Shown piece by piece: positions 27,240-36,527 of a DNA stretch of 64,000 nt (the stretch's first letter is position 1; each line of letters starts with the position of its first letter). This DNA comes from G963662605 sp963662605. GTDB taxonomy: Bacteria; Bacteroidota; Ignavibacteria; Ignavibacteriales; Ignavibacteriaceae. The notes below the pieces were generated by a model, which was not told the origin of the DNA, did no database searches, and worked only from the letters and a program-made list of their open reading frames with translations. The translations under genes and the position numbers were made by a program. The stretch is taken from NCBI GenBank assembly GCA_963662605.1, contig OY759785.1, forward strand, positions 2,914,001 through 2,978,000. The letters run 5' to 3'.

Positions 27240-27776
27240 TTATTTATTTTTTTTAGCTTTTATTTTGACCGGCACAACAATAACACTCATGGCTCTGCCT
27301 TCCATCTTAATGGGCGACTCGACCTTTGCGATATCTTGTATCATCTCAATAAAACGTGTTAATAAAATCTCGCCTTGTTCCGTGTATGCAAGTTCCCTTC
27401 CTTTGAACATAACAACTGCTTTTACCTTGTTGCCGTCTTCCAGAAAGTTTACTGCATGCTTGGTTTTAAACTCAAAATCATGAGTGTCCGTATTCGGATG
27501 AAATCTGATTTCTTTTAATACGGAAACGTGCTGATTTTTTTTCTGTGTCTTGTCTCTCTTCTGCTGTTCATATTTGAACTTACCGAAGTCAATTACTTTA
27601 CAAACCGGAGGCTCTGCTTTGGGAGCGATTTCGACAAGATCCTTGCCTCTTTCCCTTGCGATGCGCTGAGCGTCCTTTATAAGAAATATTCCTAATTGTC
27701 CGCCGCTTTCATCCAGTACACGGACTTTACTGGCTTTAATCTCTTCGTTTATACGAATTTCTTCTGCTTGAGAAAT
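27240..27776 (-). CDS. infC: Translation initiation factor IF-3, ATT start
   Basis: A 178-residue IF-3. The N-domain begins ISQAEEIRINEEIKASKVRV, followed by LIKDAQRIARERGKDLVEIA; the C-domain has KEIRFHPNTDTHDFEFKTK and ends VIVVPVKIKAKKNK. No ATG or GTG gives a full N-domain: the frame is closed by TAA a few codons upstream, and GAGGT lies five bases before an ATT at 27776. A rare AUU initiation codon is a known autoregulatory feature of infC in E. coli, and the same logic is likely here. It follows thrS by 13 nt. Confidence 0.96.
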   Translation of the reverse strand: MSQAEEIRINEEIKASKVRVLDESGGQLGIFLIKDAQRIARERGKDLVEIAPKAEPPVCKVIDFGKFKYEQQKRDKTQKKNQHVSVLKEIRFHPNTDTHDFEFKTKHAVNFLEDGNKVKAVVMFKGRELAYTEQGEILLTRFIEMIQDIAKVESPIKMEGRAMSVIVVPVKIKAKKNK

Positions 27777-27789
27777 AAGATACCTCGAT

Positions 27790-29718
27790 TTAGTTAATTA
27801 ATTTGTTGGTTATTTCGTCGTTTAACTTAGCGATAAAGGCATCAACCGCAAATGCACCAATATCACCTTTTTTATGCTGACGGACAGAAATTGATTTACT
27901 GTTCATCTCTTTCTCTCCGACAATAATCATGTACGGAACCTTTTCAGTTTCCCATAATCTGATCTTGAATCCAATTTTTTCATTCTTCTCATCAAGCTCT
28001 GCGCGAATACCGGCCTTTTTCAACTGCTCGGTAATCTCTTTGCCGTATTCCAGGAAGTTTTGCGATACAGGCAGAACTGCGGCCTGAACCGGGGCTAACC
28101 ACGGAGGGAATGCTCCGGCGAAGTGCTCAATAAGAACTCCGAAAAATCTTTCAATGGAACCGAGCAAAGCTCTGTGAACCATGTACGGACGATGCTCTTT
28201 GCCGTCTTCTCCGATATACCGTAGGTCGAAACGCTCCGGCAGGTTGAAGTCGAACTGAACCGTTGACATCTGCCATTCGCGGTTCAAAGCATCTTTAATT
28301 TTAATATCAATCTTCGGACCGTAGAAAGCTCCGCCACCTTCATCAATTTCATAAGGCAGGCCTAATGTATCCATCGCATGCTTCATTGAAGCGGTTGCTT
28401 TTTCCCAGTCTTCGTCTGCACCAACTGCCTTTTCAGGTTTGGTTGATACATAAAACTTCAATTCGGTAAATCCGAACGCAGCCCACATGTCACGGGCAAA
28501 CTCTACTACGCGGATAACTTCAGATTCCACTTGCTCATGCGCGCAGAAAATGTGTGCATCATCCTGCGTAAATCCGCGGACTCTCATCAGGCCATGCAAT
28601 ACACCGCTCTTTTCATAGCGATATACGGTACCTAATTCAGCCCAGCGTAATGGTAAATCTCTGTATGAACGCAGCTTGGTCTTGTAAATCATAATGTGGA
28701 AAGGACAGTTCATCGGTTTGATGAAATAATCCTGTTCATCCACTTTCATCGGAGCATACATATTTTCATTGTATGTCTTAAGATGGCCGCTTGTTTCCCA
28801 CAACCAGCTTTTACCCATGTGCGGTGAATATAATAACTCATATCCCCCGTCGAGGTGTGCTTTACGCCAGAAGTCTTCTACTTCTAAGCGGATGCGTGCA
28901 CCTTTGGGATGCCAGTATATAAGACCGGCACCGGCTTCTTCGTGAATACTGAAGAGGTCGAGTGCTTTTCCGATTTTACGGTGATCACGTTTTTTTGCTT
29001 CTTCCAAAAACGCCAGATAATCATCAAGCATTTTCTTTTTCGGGAACGTAACGCCGTAAATACGTTGTAATTGTTTATTCTTTTCATCACCGCGCCAGTA
29101 TGAACCTGACACACTGAGTAATCTGACAAACTTAATTTTTCCGGTACCCGGTAAATGCGGACCGGTACAAAGATCGGTGAATTCACCTTCTTTATATATG
29201 CTGATCGCATTCGCGGTGTCGTCAATCTCGCTGATAATCTCAACTTTGTATGGATCTTTCACTTCGCCGAAATATGCCAAAGCATCTTTCTTTGAAAGCT
29301 CCTGCCGTACAAACGGACTGTTCTGCTGTGCAAGCTCAAGCATCTTAGCTTCAATCTTGCGGAGATCGTCGTCAGTCAACTGGGTGTTGATATCAAAATC
29401 ATAATAGAAACCTGTTTCAATAGCAGGTCCTACACCAAAGCGTGCTTCAGGAAAAAGAGCCTGAATAGCGTGAGCCATCAGGTGCGAAGATGAATGCCAA
29501 TAGACATGTTTTCCTTCGGCATCATCAAAGGTCAAAAACTTAACGTTCGCAGACTCTGTCAACGGAGTAGAGATTTCTCTGATATTACCATTGATCGAAA
29601 CTGCGAGTGCATCGTCTGCCAGACGGCTTGAAATTGACTTGGCAATTTCATACGCCGTTATATTCTGCTCAAATTCTTTTGAGTTCCCGTCAGGAAATGT
29701 AATTTTTATAAGACTCAT
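27790..29718 (-). CDS. thrS: Threonine--tRNA ligase
   Basis: A 642-residue class II synthetase with TGS domain (residues 1-60), editing domain with HSSSHLMAHA (HxxxH), LCTGPHLPGTG, the catalytic core (FIKPMNCPFH, zinc Cys; YRYEKSGVLHGL motif 2; HRALLGSIERF motif 3) and the C-terminal anticodon domain. First gene of the thrS-infC-rpmI-rplT-pheST block, the same order as in E. coli. Confidence 0.98.
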   Translation of the reverse strand: MSLIKITFPDGNSKEFEQNITAYEIAKSISSRLADDALAVSINGNIREISTPLTESANVKFLTFDDAEGKHVYWHSSSHLMAHAIQALFPEARFGVGPAIETGFYYDFDINTQLTDDDLRKIEAKMLELAQQNSPFVRQELSKKDALAYFGEVKDPYKVEIISEIDDTANAISIYKEGEFTDLCTGPHLPGTGKIKFVRLLSVSGSYWRGDEKNKQLQRIYGVTFPKKKMLDDYLAFLEEAKKRDHRKIGKALDLFSIHEEAGAGLIYWHPKGARIRLEVEDFWRKAHLDGGYELLYSPHMGKSWLWETSGHLKTYNENMYAPMKVDEQDYFIKPMNCPFHIMIYKTKLRSYRDLPLRWAELGTVYRYEKSGVLHGLMRVRGFTQDDAHIFCAHEQVESEVIRVVEFARDMWAAFGFTELKFYVSTKPEKAVGADEDWEKATASMKHAMDTLGLPYEIDEGGGAFYGPKIDIKIKDALNREWQMSTVQFDFNLPERFDLRYIGEDGKEHRPYMVHRALLGSIERFFGVLIEHFAGAFPPWLAPVQAAVLPVSQNFLEYGKEITEQLKKAGIRAELDEKNEKIGFKIRLWETEKVPYMIIVGEKEMNSKSISVRQHKKGDIGAFAVDAFIAKLNDEITNKLIN

Positions 29719-29735
29719 TGCAATACGTTATAAAT

Positions 29736-29760
29736 AAAAAAAATCGGAGAAGACTCCGAG
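29736..29760 (-). terminator. Intrinsic terminator after the tRNA pair
   Basis: Minus strand: CGGAG-TCTT-CTCCG stem followed by a run of eight T. It lies 7 nt past the 3' end of tRNA-Val and 18 nt before the thrS start, so it ends the tRNA transcript; it could also act as a leader attenuator of thrS. Confidence 0.7.
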
Positions 29761-29766
29761 TTCCAG

Positions 29767-29840
29767 TGGGTTCTATAGGATTCGAACCTATGACCTTCTG
29801 CACGTCAAGCAGACGCTCTAACCAACTGAGCTAAGAACCC
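29767..29840 (-). tRNA. tRNA-Val (GAC)
   Basis: A complete cloverleaf. Acceptor GGGTTCT pairs with AGAACCC, discriminator A. D arm has AGCTCAGTTGG, anticodon arm TCTGC-TTGACGT-GCAGA with anticodon GAC, T arm has GGTTCGAATCC. No encoded CCA. Confidence 0.95.
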
Positions 29841-29854
29841 CTCCAAAAACCAAG

Positions 29855-29940
29855 TACCGAGGGCCGGACTCGAACCGGCACGGAAATTAATTTCCACAGG
29901 ATTTTAAGTCCTGTGCGTCTACCACTTCCGCCACCCCGGC
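29855..29940 (-). tRNA. tRNA-Leu (TAA)
   Basis: An 86-nt class II tRNA. Acceptor GCCGGGG pairs with CCTCGGT (one G-U at each strand region), discriminator A. Anticodon arm CAGGA-CTTAAAA-TCCTG gives anticodon TAA. The variable arm GGAAATTAATTTCC is a perfect hairpin. T arm GCCGGTTCGAGTCCGGC. No encoded CCA. It lies 14 nt from tRNA-Val and they are likely one transcript. Confidence 0.95.
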
Positions 29941-30364
29941 AGGTTTTTTAAAAGGTGACACAAAATATATAGAAATTGTATCGAAAATACAAATAAATTG
30001 AAGCAGATTTAACCGCAAAGTCCACCAATGATCTCGAAATAGAACACTGATGACGCGGATGACACGGATTTTCACTGATATATATGTAAAAAAAGCCTAA
30101 TTTCGCTCAAATCATTCCCATTTGTCTTGAAATCCCAACATTAATATAACCGTACCGCAACCCCTCGACAAACTCGAGGACCTTGAAGGCAGAGACCACG
30201 CCTGCCGGCGGGCACGGCGCATAGTATTTTCATAGAAAACCAAAAGACTTACATTCTTCAACAGCGAACGAGTCGGGAATGAAAACAGTTTAAAATCAAA
30301 AGGCGTGGCAATTGCCACGCCTAAAAATATTCTTTGCGTTCTTGGCGGACTTTGCGGTAAAATC
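29941..30364. other. Gene-free stretch with dispersed repeat fragments
   Basis: No coding sequence recognised. It holds one copy of the CACGGATGACACGGAT-type repeat (30038-30080), a GC-rich palindromic fragment CTGCCGGCGGGCA near 30206, a 22-base perfect palindrome at 30301-30322 (AGGCGTGGC-AATT-GCCACGCCT) and a TTTGCGTTCTTGGCGGACTT tract at 30332-30356 that resembles another common dispersed repeat. The palindrome followed by TTTGATTTT on the minus strand may end the M16 peptidase transcript. Confidence 0.6.
30038..30080. repeat. CACGGAT-type dispersed repeat, copy 3
   Basis: AGAACACTGATGACGCGGAT then GACACGGATTTTCACTGA. No GC-rich insert. Lies between the tRNA-Leu gene and the M16 peptidase gene. 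Confidence 0.75.
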
Positions 30365-33163
30365 CTACTTCTTGGCTTCCGGGTACAGCACGACTTTCAC
30401 ATAGTTCTTATCGTCGAGATATTTATTTGCCGTAGCCTTTATCTCATCAACCGAAAGCGCGCTATTCCATTCGTCAAACTTCAGCATCAGTTCCGGATTC
30501 TCGCCATACCACAGATGGTTCATAATCTGACTGATCCAGAATCCGTTAGTTTTTAAGCTGACTTCTCTTCCCCGCTTCTGGGTTTCTTTTACCTTCTCAA
30601 CCGTCTCCGGTTTAACACCAAATTTTTTAACGCTGTCAAGTACAGCAAATGCTGCTGTTACCAATTCATCAACGCGTTCGGGTTTACAGCCGAAGTTCAC
30701 TGATACGCGGCATCTGCCTGCCGGTATTTTCGTAATAAATCGGCCGACATGCACGCCGTACGTTCCGCCTTTATCCTCGCGAATGACTTCTCTCAAGCGT
30801 ATATCGAGCACATCACATAACGAGTTGAACAGATACTCTTCGTGACGATCCCACTTTAAATCACTGCTGATCTGTATGCTTACCGAGCTTTTCGGCTCTA
30901 TGCCTTTGTATACTTTTCTTTCAACAATACCGGTCGGATTGGTAATGTGCAAATCTCTCCAGCTCTCATGCCGGTTCAACGCCGGAAGTCCACCGATATA
31001 TTGCTCGACCAACCCTTTGAACGAAGCCATGTCAATATTACCGGAGAAAATAAATGTGAATCCACCCGCATCGGCGAAGCGATCTTTAAAGAACTTTTCA
31101 ACGGCATTCAAGTTGATTTCATCAAGAAGCGCCGGTGTGTAAGGACGCATTCTGAAATGATAATTATGCAGTACCGCGTTCAACGTATCACTGAATGCAG
31201 CCTGTGGGTCATTCGCGCGGTTGCTCACCCAAGTGCGAGCTTTTACCATATAGGATGCAAAGGCGGATGAATCAAATCTCGGATTGGTGAAATCGAGATA
31301 TATCAACTGAAACATCGTTTCTGCATCTTTGGGACTGCATGAACCTCGTAACGATTCGGAATTGAAATCGAATCCTGCGCTCACCGAAACTATTTTATTG
31401 GCTAAAGCTTTCTGTAATTCTACTTCCGTGAAATTACCGATACCCGATTCACTTGCGATATCATCGGCAAATGATGCAGACATCGCATCCTTATCATCGC
31501 AGAGTGAAGAACCCCCCGATGCAACTGCGGTAAACATGATCTCATCGTTTTTAAAATCGGTCTGTTTAACAAGTACCCTTACGCCGTTGGAAAGTTTCCA
31601 CTCAGTATAACCGAGTTTGTCATTCTTCTTTTCTTCAATAATCTTGCCCGGCTTCGGCAGTTCGCTGACGAGCGGCAGCTGATTCACCTTATCCTCATAC
31701 GCCGTGATTTTCTCACTTTGCACTTTATCCATAACCGCGTTCAATTCTTTTTCCGTTGGAGCTGCAACACCTTCTTTTTCCGCGGTGTTGACCAGAATGA
31801 CGCGGTTTGTTTTTTGCATAAGATCCGCTGATAACGCGTTTACATCGTCAAGAGTAATTCCGGGAACAAACTTTTTATACAGTACATACTCATTTTCGAT
31901 GCCTGGTATTGGCTGCTCCTCAAGATAATTGTCAACATACTGATTGATAAGATGCGAGGATTCCGTTTTATCTTTTTCAGCGACGGCTTTTTCGAGTCCG
32001 CGCAGAATAGTTTCCTTATGGCGCTCCAGTTCCGTTGCAGTAAAACCAAACTGCCGCGCTCTTTCTGCTTCGCGTAAAATTGCATCAAGACCTTTATCAA
32101 TTCCCCCCTCTTTAACAACTGCCTGTAAAACTACCGCTTCAGCCGTACGGACGAATCCCGATTTACCCGCATACGCGAAAAGGAACGGCGGATCAGCCTG
32201 CAAGGTGATTTCATGCAGACGCGCATTCAGCATACTCTGGAATAAATTCTGCACAATCACTTTTTTATAATCATCAACCGTAACGGCTTTTTCAACGGGA
32301 CGCATGGCAAGAATTGCGACCGAAGAATATTGCGCTTCTTTGTCCGATGCAATCGCGAAAAGTGTTTCATCATGCGGCGGGACAGGTGCGTAATAACGCT
32401 CTCTCGGTTTTTCAGCAGGCTTTAAATTACCGAAATGATCTTTGATATATTTTTCGATAACTGCTTTGTCGAAATCACCGACTGCAACAACACACATCAG
32501 GTCAGGACGGTACCAGTCCGTATAGAATTTTTTCAATACGGAGTACGGACAATTTTGCACGATGTTGACATCACCGATAGGAAGCCTGTCGGCGTATTTG
32601 GAATTCTTAAACAAAATCGGGAATTGCTTGTCGCGCATACGCTGCTGTGCCCCGCGTCCAAGCCGCCACTCCTCAGTGATGACGCCGCGCTCTTTATTAA
32701 TCTCAACGGTATCAAACGCGAGGCCGTGTGCCCAGTCTTCCAGTACGACAAATCCCTTTTCAAGAACATCCGCTTTATCCGTCGGCACCTGAAGCATATA
32801 CACAGTCTGGTCGAAGCTGGTGTACGCGTTCAATTCGGGACCAAACTTAACGCCGACCGATTCCAAATAATCAACAAGTTCGTTCTTTTTAAAATGCGTG
32901 CTGCCGTTAAAGGCCATGTGCTCGCAAAAATGCGCGAGTCCCTTTTGATTATCATCTTCCAGTACGGACCCGGCATTCACCGCGAGCCGTAACTCCGCAC
33001 GCTTCTCCGGCTTTTTATTGTACTGAATGTAATACTTCAACCCATTCGGCAAAACCCCGATAGTGACGGAGGGGTCAACGGGGATAGAGGAGGATTGAGG
33101 GAAGGAATTCAGACAAAGCACAATTATGATGATAATAGAATTTTGCAAAATAAATCTATACAT
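30365..33163 (-). CDS. Secreted M16 (pitrilysin-type) zinc peptidase, two-domain
   Basis: A 932-residue exported protease. Signal peptide residues 1-23; N-terminal M16 domain with the inverted zinc motif GLAHFCEHMAFNGS (HxxEH at 78-82) and the distal ligand region EINKERGVITEEW. The second half repeats the M16 fold without HxxEH (inactive C-terminal partner domain), as in Bacteroidota PqqL-like peptidases. It probably degrades peptides in the periplasm or at the outer membrane. The open frame starts at a GTG (33199), but ATG at 33163 begins a clean signal peptide and is preferred. Monocistronic. Confidence 0.92.
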   Translation of the reverse strand: MYRFILQNSIIIIIVLCLNSFPQSSSIPVDPSVTIGVLPNGLKYYIQYNKKPEKRAELRLAVNAGSVLEDDNQKGLAHFCEHMAFNGSTHFKKNELVDYLESVGVKFGPELNAYTSFDQTVYMLQVPTDKADVLEKGFVVLEDWAHGLAFDTVEINKERGVITEEWRLGRGAQQRMRDKQFPILFKNSKYADRLPIGDVNIVQNCPYSVLKKFYTDWYRPDLMCVVAVGDFDKAVIEKYIKDHFGNLKPAEKPRERYYAPVPPHDETLFAIASDKEAQYSSVAILAMRPVEKAVTVDDYKKVIVQNLFQSMLNARLHEITLQADPPFLFAYAGKSGFVRTAEAVVLQAVVKEGGIDKGLDAILREAERARQFGFTATELERHKETILRGLEKAVAEKDKTESSHLINQYVDNYLEEQPIPGIENEYVLYKKFVPGITLDDVNALSADLMQKTNRVILVNTAEKEGVAAPTEKELNAVMDKVQSEKITAYEDKVNQLPLVSELPKPGKIIEEKKNDKLGYTEWKLSNGVRVLVKQTDFKNDEIMFTAVASGGSSLCDDKDAMSASFADDIASESGIGNFTEVELQKALANKIVSVSAGFDFNSESLRGSCSPKDAETMFQLIYLDFTNPRFDSSAFASYMVKARTWVSNRANDPQAAFSDTLNAVLHNYHFRMRPYTPALLDEINLNAVEKFFKDRFADAGGFTFIFSGNIDMASFKGLVEQYIGGLPALNRHESWRDLHITNPTGIVERKVYKGIEPKSSVSIQISSDLKWDRHEEYLFNSLCDVLDIRLREVIREDKGGTYGVHVGRFITKIPAGRCRVSVNFGCKPERVDELVTAAFAVLDSVKKFGVKPETVEKVKETQKRGREVSLKTNGFWISQIMNHLWYGENPELMLKFDEWNSALSVDEIKATANKYLDDKNYVKVVLYPEAKK

Positions 33164-33286
33164 CTCTAAACCTTTAATTATGTACTTTAAAATTATCACA
33201 AAAGTACTTTATAATTCAAACAATTTCTTTTCTTTGAGCATCATTATTGGTAATTTTACTAACGTATTAATTTAGAAAGATGTAAC

Positions 33287-33715
33287 ATGGGTGACAAAAA
33301 CATTCCTGATTTTCAGAATTCTTTATCGAATTTGAGAATTCCTACTTATAATATTTTGCCCAAGGTTAATATTCCAACTCCGCACATATCCCAATTGAAC
33401 CCCGCTCAGTGGGCATATGAAAGAATTGTCGAATATATAAAAGATTTTGAAGAAAGTTTGGATCACGAACTAGAAGTAGGTGCATCTCTTGTTTCATTTT
33501 CCAATTTAACAGTCTTTCATATTACTGATATTGGTTATTATGGACCAGATATTATCACTTTTCATGGGGTTAATGAGAATGATGAAAAAGTTCAGCTAAT
33601 TCAACATGTTTCCCAGTTAAATCTATTATTAGTTGGATTAACAAAGAAGGAAGAAAAAGCCAGAAGAATTGGATTCGAACTTATGCGGAAACTTGAAAAT
33701 GACAAAGTGGAATGA
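33287..33715 (+). CDS. Uncharacterised protein, DUF6173-like
   Basis: A 142-residue soluble protein. A disordered N-terminus with many Pro/Asn precedes a compact domain: YERIVEYIKDFEESLDHELE, VGASLVSFSNLTVFHITDIG and GPDIITFHGV, ending in LIQHVSQLNLLLVGL. From memory this matches the DUF6173 family, whose function is not known. It is AT-rich compared with neighbours and sits at the edge of the accessory island, transcribed away from the three-gene cassette. No signal peptide or membrane span. Confidence 0.6.
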   Translation: MGDKNIPDFQNSLSNLRIPTYNILPKVNIPTPHISQLNPAQWAYERIVEYIKDFEESLDHELEVGASLVSFSNLTVFHITDIGYYGPDIITFHGVNENDEKVQLIQHVSQLNLLLVGLTKKEEKARRIGFELMRKLENDKVE

Positions 33716-33880
33716 CCAATATAGCTACTATGTAAACAACTAAACCACATTATGAATAATGCATGGCATGGATTTATCTCTAAAAAACCCGATTCGGGCT
33801 TAATGGCATAATAATTTAGTAGTGGATCGCCGGAGATGCTTCGATCCATCATTCGCCAATACTTATTCTAGTCAAAAAGT

Positions 33881-34327
33881 TTATTGCCGTTCTCTTTTCA
33901 TAAAAACAGCAACTTCGCCATATACCCCGCCGGAAATGTTTTTTATTGTATGGCTGACATCATGACTGCGACCCAGTTTACTAGACCAGCTATCATCAAT
34001 CTGCCTGGCAGCATGTGTGGGCTTATTATCTTTGCAAAAAATTGCAATTTTTTCAACTCCCGTCTCAAATGATCCATCATCGCATATTTCATAACCAATT
34101 GAGCGAAATAGCTCTATAAAAGAATCAAGTTCTATTAGCTTAGGAACTTTAGAGGGCCAGAACATATGAAATTGGTTCCCCGGCCAAAACCACCGATCGT
34201 TAACTCCATATGCCCAAGCAATACAGTTATATAAAGTTGTCTCGGGGCTAGTTATTTCAAAGGGATCTTCATCATGAAATGGAAAGTCATCAGAAATTGC
34301 TAGATGAGACAATTTTCTTTCCCCCAA
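33881..34327 (-). CDS. NCIAWA-motif protein (DUF7689-like), third gene of accessory cassette
   Basis: A 148-residue soluble protein. It has conserved-looking elements LYNCIAWAYG (Cys35), WFWPG, PTHAARQ (His105), SWSSKLGRSHDVSH (residues 113-126) and GGVYGEVAVF at the C-terminus. From memory this is the DUF7689-type family. The Cys and His blocks could form a catalytic dyad of a papain-like or amidase fold, but that is only inference. It overlaps the preceding gene by 28 nt. The frame opens at TTG (34327); an internal TTG at 34312 is an alternative, so the start is uncertain. Confidence 0.6.
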   Translation of the reverse strand: MGERKLSHLAISDDFPFHDEDPFEITSPETTLYNCIAWAYGVNDRWFWPGNQFHMFWPSKVPKLIELDSFIELFRSIGYEICDDGSFETGVEKIAIFCKDNKPTHAARQIDDSWSSKLGRSHDVSHTIKNISGGVYGEVAVFMKRERQ

Positions 34328-34725
34328 TTTATCCAGTCCTGTTTCATTTCCTTAATATTCCCAATATGCCTCTGTATTACAGGATTATTCTTAGTAATTT
34401 CAGATAATGCATAAAACCAGAGGTTATCATTTTGTTCAAGATCCTCGAAGATAAAACAAAGCATGTCTCTTCCAAATGATATTACTTCTTGATAGGCCTC
34501 ATTCTCAAATATTTTTTCAGGATCGGAATAAAACATTGTTTGCGAAAGCCATTCCTCTTTCAATATTTTAAATTTTACTTTTAAAAATTCGTCATAGCAA
34601 CCAAACGGAGAAAGCGCATTTCTCGATTGAGAATACTCCTGCTTTATCATAAGTCCGTTCATTACAGTTACTTCCTTCCCAATAGCTGGAGAAGCATTAG
34701 AATAAAATAATGCAAAAGGTATCAT
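34300..34725 (-). CDS. Uncharacterised WFYAL/NPV protein, second gene of accessory cassette
   Basis: A 141-residue protein of unknown function. The core (residues 77-134) reads AYQEVISFGRDMLCFIFEDL, LWFYALSEITKNNPV and later WINWGKEN. I recall the same pattern (AYQ-IIGMG, WF-AL-ITG-NPV, W-WG) in many sporadically distributed small proteins, often near TIGR04255 genes, but have no name for it. Starts with ATG overlapping the TGA of the upstream gene (ATGA), so coupled translation is likely. Confidence 0.6.
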   Translation of the reverse strand: MIPFALFYSNASPAIGKEVTVMNGLMIKQEYSQSRNALSPFGCYDEFLKVKFKILKEEWLSQTMFYSDPEKIFENEAYQEVISFGRDMLCFIFEDLEQNDNLWFYALSEITKNNPVIQRHIGNIKEMKQDWINWGKENCLI

Positions 34726-35447
34726 CCAAATAGTTCCTTCGCTTTATTTGTAAAGTAGTCCTCGAATATTTGATTTTTAATTTCTCGAATATTTGGGAAA
34801 TAATCATCCAAATTATAGTCAGTTATCAGAATTTTTCTAGTATTATAAACGTCAATGTCTAGAATCAAAGTCGTATTTTCGGCTTTACTAATATCCACAA
34901 ATTCTTTTATAATTGCTGAATTATCTCCTGCAAAGGCAACCTGTGTCTGCATAAAAAAGTTGTTCACATTTTCTGAAATTTTTTTTGAAACGTGTGGAGA
35001 ATAATTTATAAAATCCTCTATCCGTTTTTCTTTTATCACAAATTTGCACTCATTTATAAAACGCGAACCCGTCCTTTCTACGACTTGTGGATTAAACAAA
35101 CGTTTAAAAATATCCCAATAGGCCTGAAATTGTTCAAAATGCAACTCCCAACCTCTGTAATCTCTAATAATATTATAAGCTATGCCGTCAAGTGTAACTT
35201 GTAATAATTTATTTCCAGATTCAGTAATAAACTGAAAACCAGTGGGCTCTGAAGCAGCTTCAGTTTTAGGTGGCGCATCCGTGGAAAATCTCAAATTACC
35301 TGTGTATGAGAATCGAGCTCTGATTTTAGGAAATTCACCAGAAAGTTCTTTATTAAAGTTCTTCAACTCATCCAATGCAGAAGTTGGCAATTTATCAATT
35401 CTTATATCAAAGACAGCTTCTCGTATAGGTGGTTTTAAATAAGCCAT
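34722..35447 (-). CDS. TIGR04255-like protein, first gene of accessory cassette
   Basis: A 241-residue protein opening with KPPIREAVFDIRI, the signature start of the sporadically distributed TIGR04255 family. Later blocks include FQFITESGNKLLQVTLDGIA, WELHFEQFQAYWDIF, then GSRFINECKF. No recognisable catalytic motif, signal peptide or span. The family has no described function but tends to occur in accessory and defence-rich loci (established tendency, from memory). It overlaps the next gene by 4 nt. Confidence 0.7.
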   Translation of the reverse strand: MAYLKPPIREAVFDIRIDKLPTSALDELKNFNKELSGEFPKIRARFSYTGNLRFSTDAPPKTEAASEPTGFQFITESGNKLLQVTLDGIAYNIIRDYRGWELHFEQFQAYWDIFKRLFNPQVVERTGSRFINECKFVIKEKRIEDFINYSPHVSKKISENVNNFFMQTQVAFAGDNSAIIKEFVDISKAENTTLILDIDVYNTRKILITDYNLDDYFPNIREIKNQIFEDYFTNKAKELFG

Positions 35448-35856
35448 ATACTTTTAATCCCTTATGAATTAATAAAAACAAAATAATTCAAACATAAGTT
35501 CAAATTATTACACACAAGAAGCGAATATGAAAATCGGCTAACATATTTCTTGATTTTTTATAATACTCTATAATACACAAATAAAATCAATAATTAAAGA
35601 TTAAAATATAGTGAAAAATCAAATTCTAGATGTATTCCATCCAAAAAATATTTTATCAATAAGCAGTCATGCACCGCCTCAAGACCATGCAAACGGCGGT
35701 CAGAGCAGTATATATTCGCAATTGGCTTTGTAGGTTGGGATTGTCCGCAGCCCCTGCAGACATCTCGACAATGCAGCGTTTAGTATGCTTTTGAAATGGG
35801 CGGGTAGAAAACCCGCCTTACAGAATCACATACAATCAAAGATATGAATCATCGAT

Positions 35857-36044
35857 ATTCGCCGTAGGCGATACATCCTTGTAGAAACCACGACCACCCC
35901 TGACAATCATTTCCCGCATGGGAATATACTTACCGAATGCTATTAACGATTGTATGGATTCATCAAGATATATTTCCTAACGGAAAATTGGTGTGTGTGT
36001 GAAATGCTTTTCTACAAGGATATATTCGCTACGCGAAATAATCA
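35857..36044. repeat. Multi-hairpin repeat unit A
   Basis: About 188 bp. Order: hairpin ATTCGCC-GTA-GGCGAT; TTGTAGAAA arm; hairpin TTTCCCGCATGGGAATATA; hairpin TATTTCC-TAA-CGGAAAA; TTTTCTACAA closing arm; hairpin TTCGC-TAC-GCGAA. The TTGTAGAAA and TTTCTACAA arms are inverted repeats, so the unit can fold as a multi-branched structure. Confidence 0.75.
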
Positions 36045-36169
36045 CAATACATATTTTAGTCCCCCTTCTCCTCCCTAACCCACAGGCCCGCCCGAACGTC
36101 GCAGGCGGGCAGGTTAACCCGTGGGTTAGGAAGAACGCAACGCGACACCTATCAGAATGTACCGCACCC

Positions 36170-36352
36170 ATTCGCCGTAGGCGATCAATGTTTGTAGAAA
36201 CGACGATAACGCAAACAACCCATTTCCCGTATGGGAATATACATGCCGCATGTTATTAACGATTGAATGGAATCATCGAGATATATTTCCGTACGGAAAA
36301 TTGGTTTTGTGGGGGGAATGCCTTTCTACAAGGATATATTCGCTACGCGAAA
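36170..36352. repeat. Multi-hairpin repeat unit B
   Basis: Second copy of the unit described at 35857, same order of elements, with scattered changes that mostly keep pairing (for example GCA to GTA in the second hairpin loop). It starts 313 bp after unit A. The A-B spacer contains a CCTAACCCAC/GTGGGTTAGG hairpin with an internal CCCGCC/GGCGGG palindrome. Confidence 0.75.
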
Positions 36353-36527
36353 GATCACAAGATTTGCCATTAGCAACGCTTTTATTTGCTGCTGGCATAG
36401 CTTTAGAGCTTAGAAATAGAATCTAACAATAACCGGACTCTAATCCCCATCCTAACCCCATGAGTGAACCCATGGGGTTGGAAGATGCGATGCAGCATCT
36501 ATCCGGATGCATTGAGAATACCTCCCC

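Noticed and set aside
29719..29766. T-box riboswitch before thrS
   Set aside because: Only a short hairpin and U-run are present; there is no T-box or specifier stem.
30112..30318. An ORF beside the M16 peptidase
   Set aside because: It crosses repeats and the palindrome at 30301, has no family match, and the codon pattern is not coding-like.
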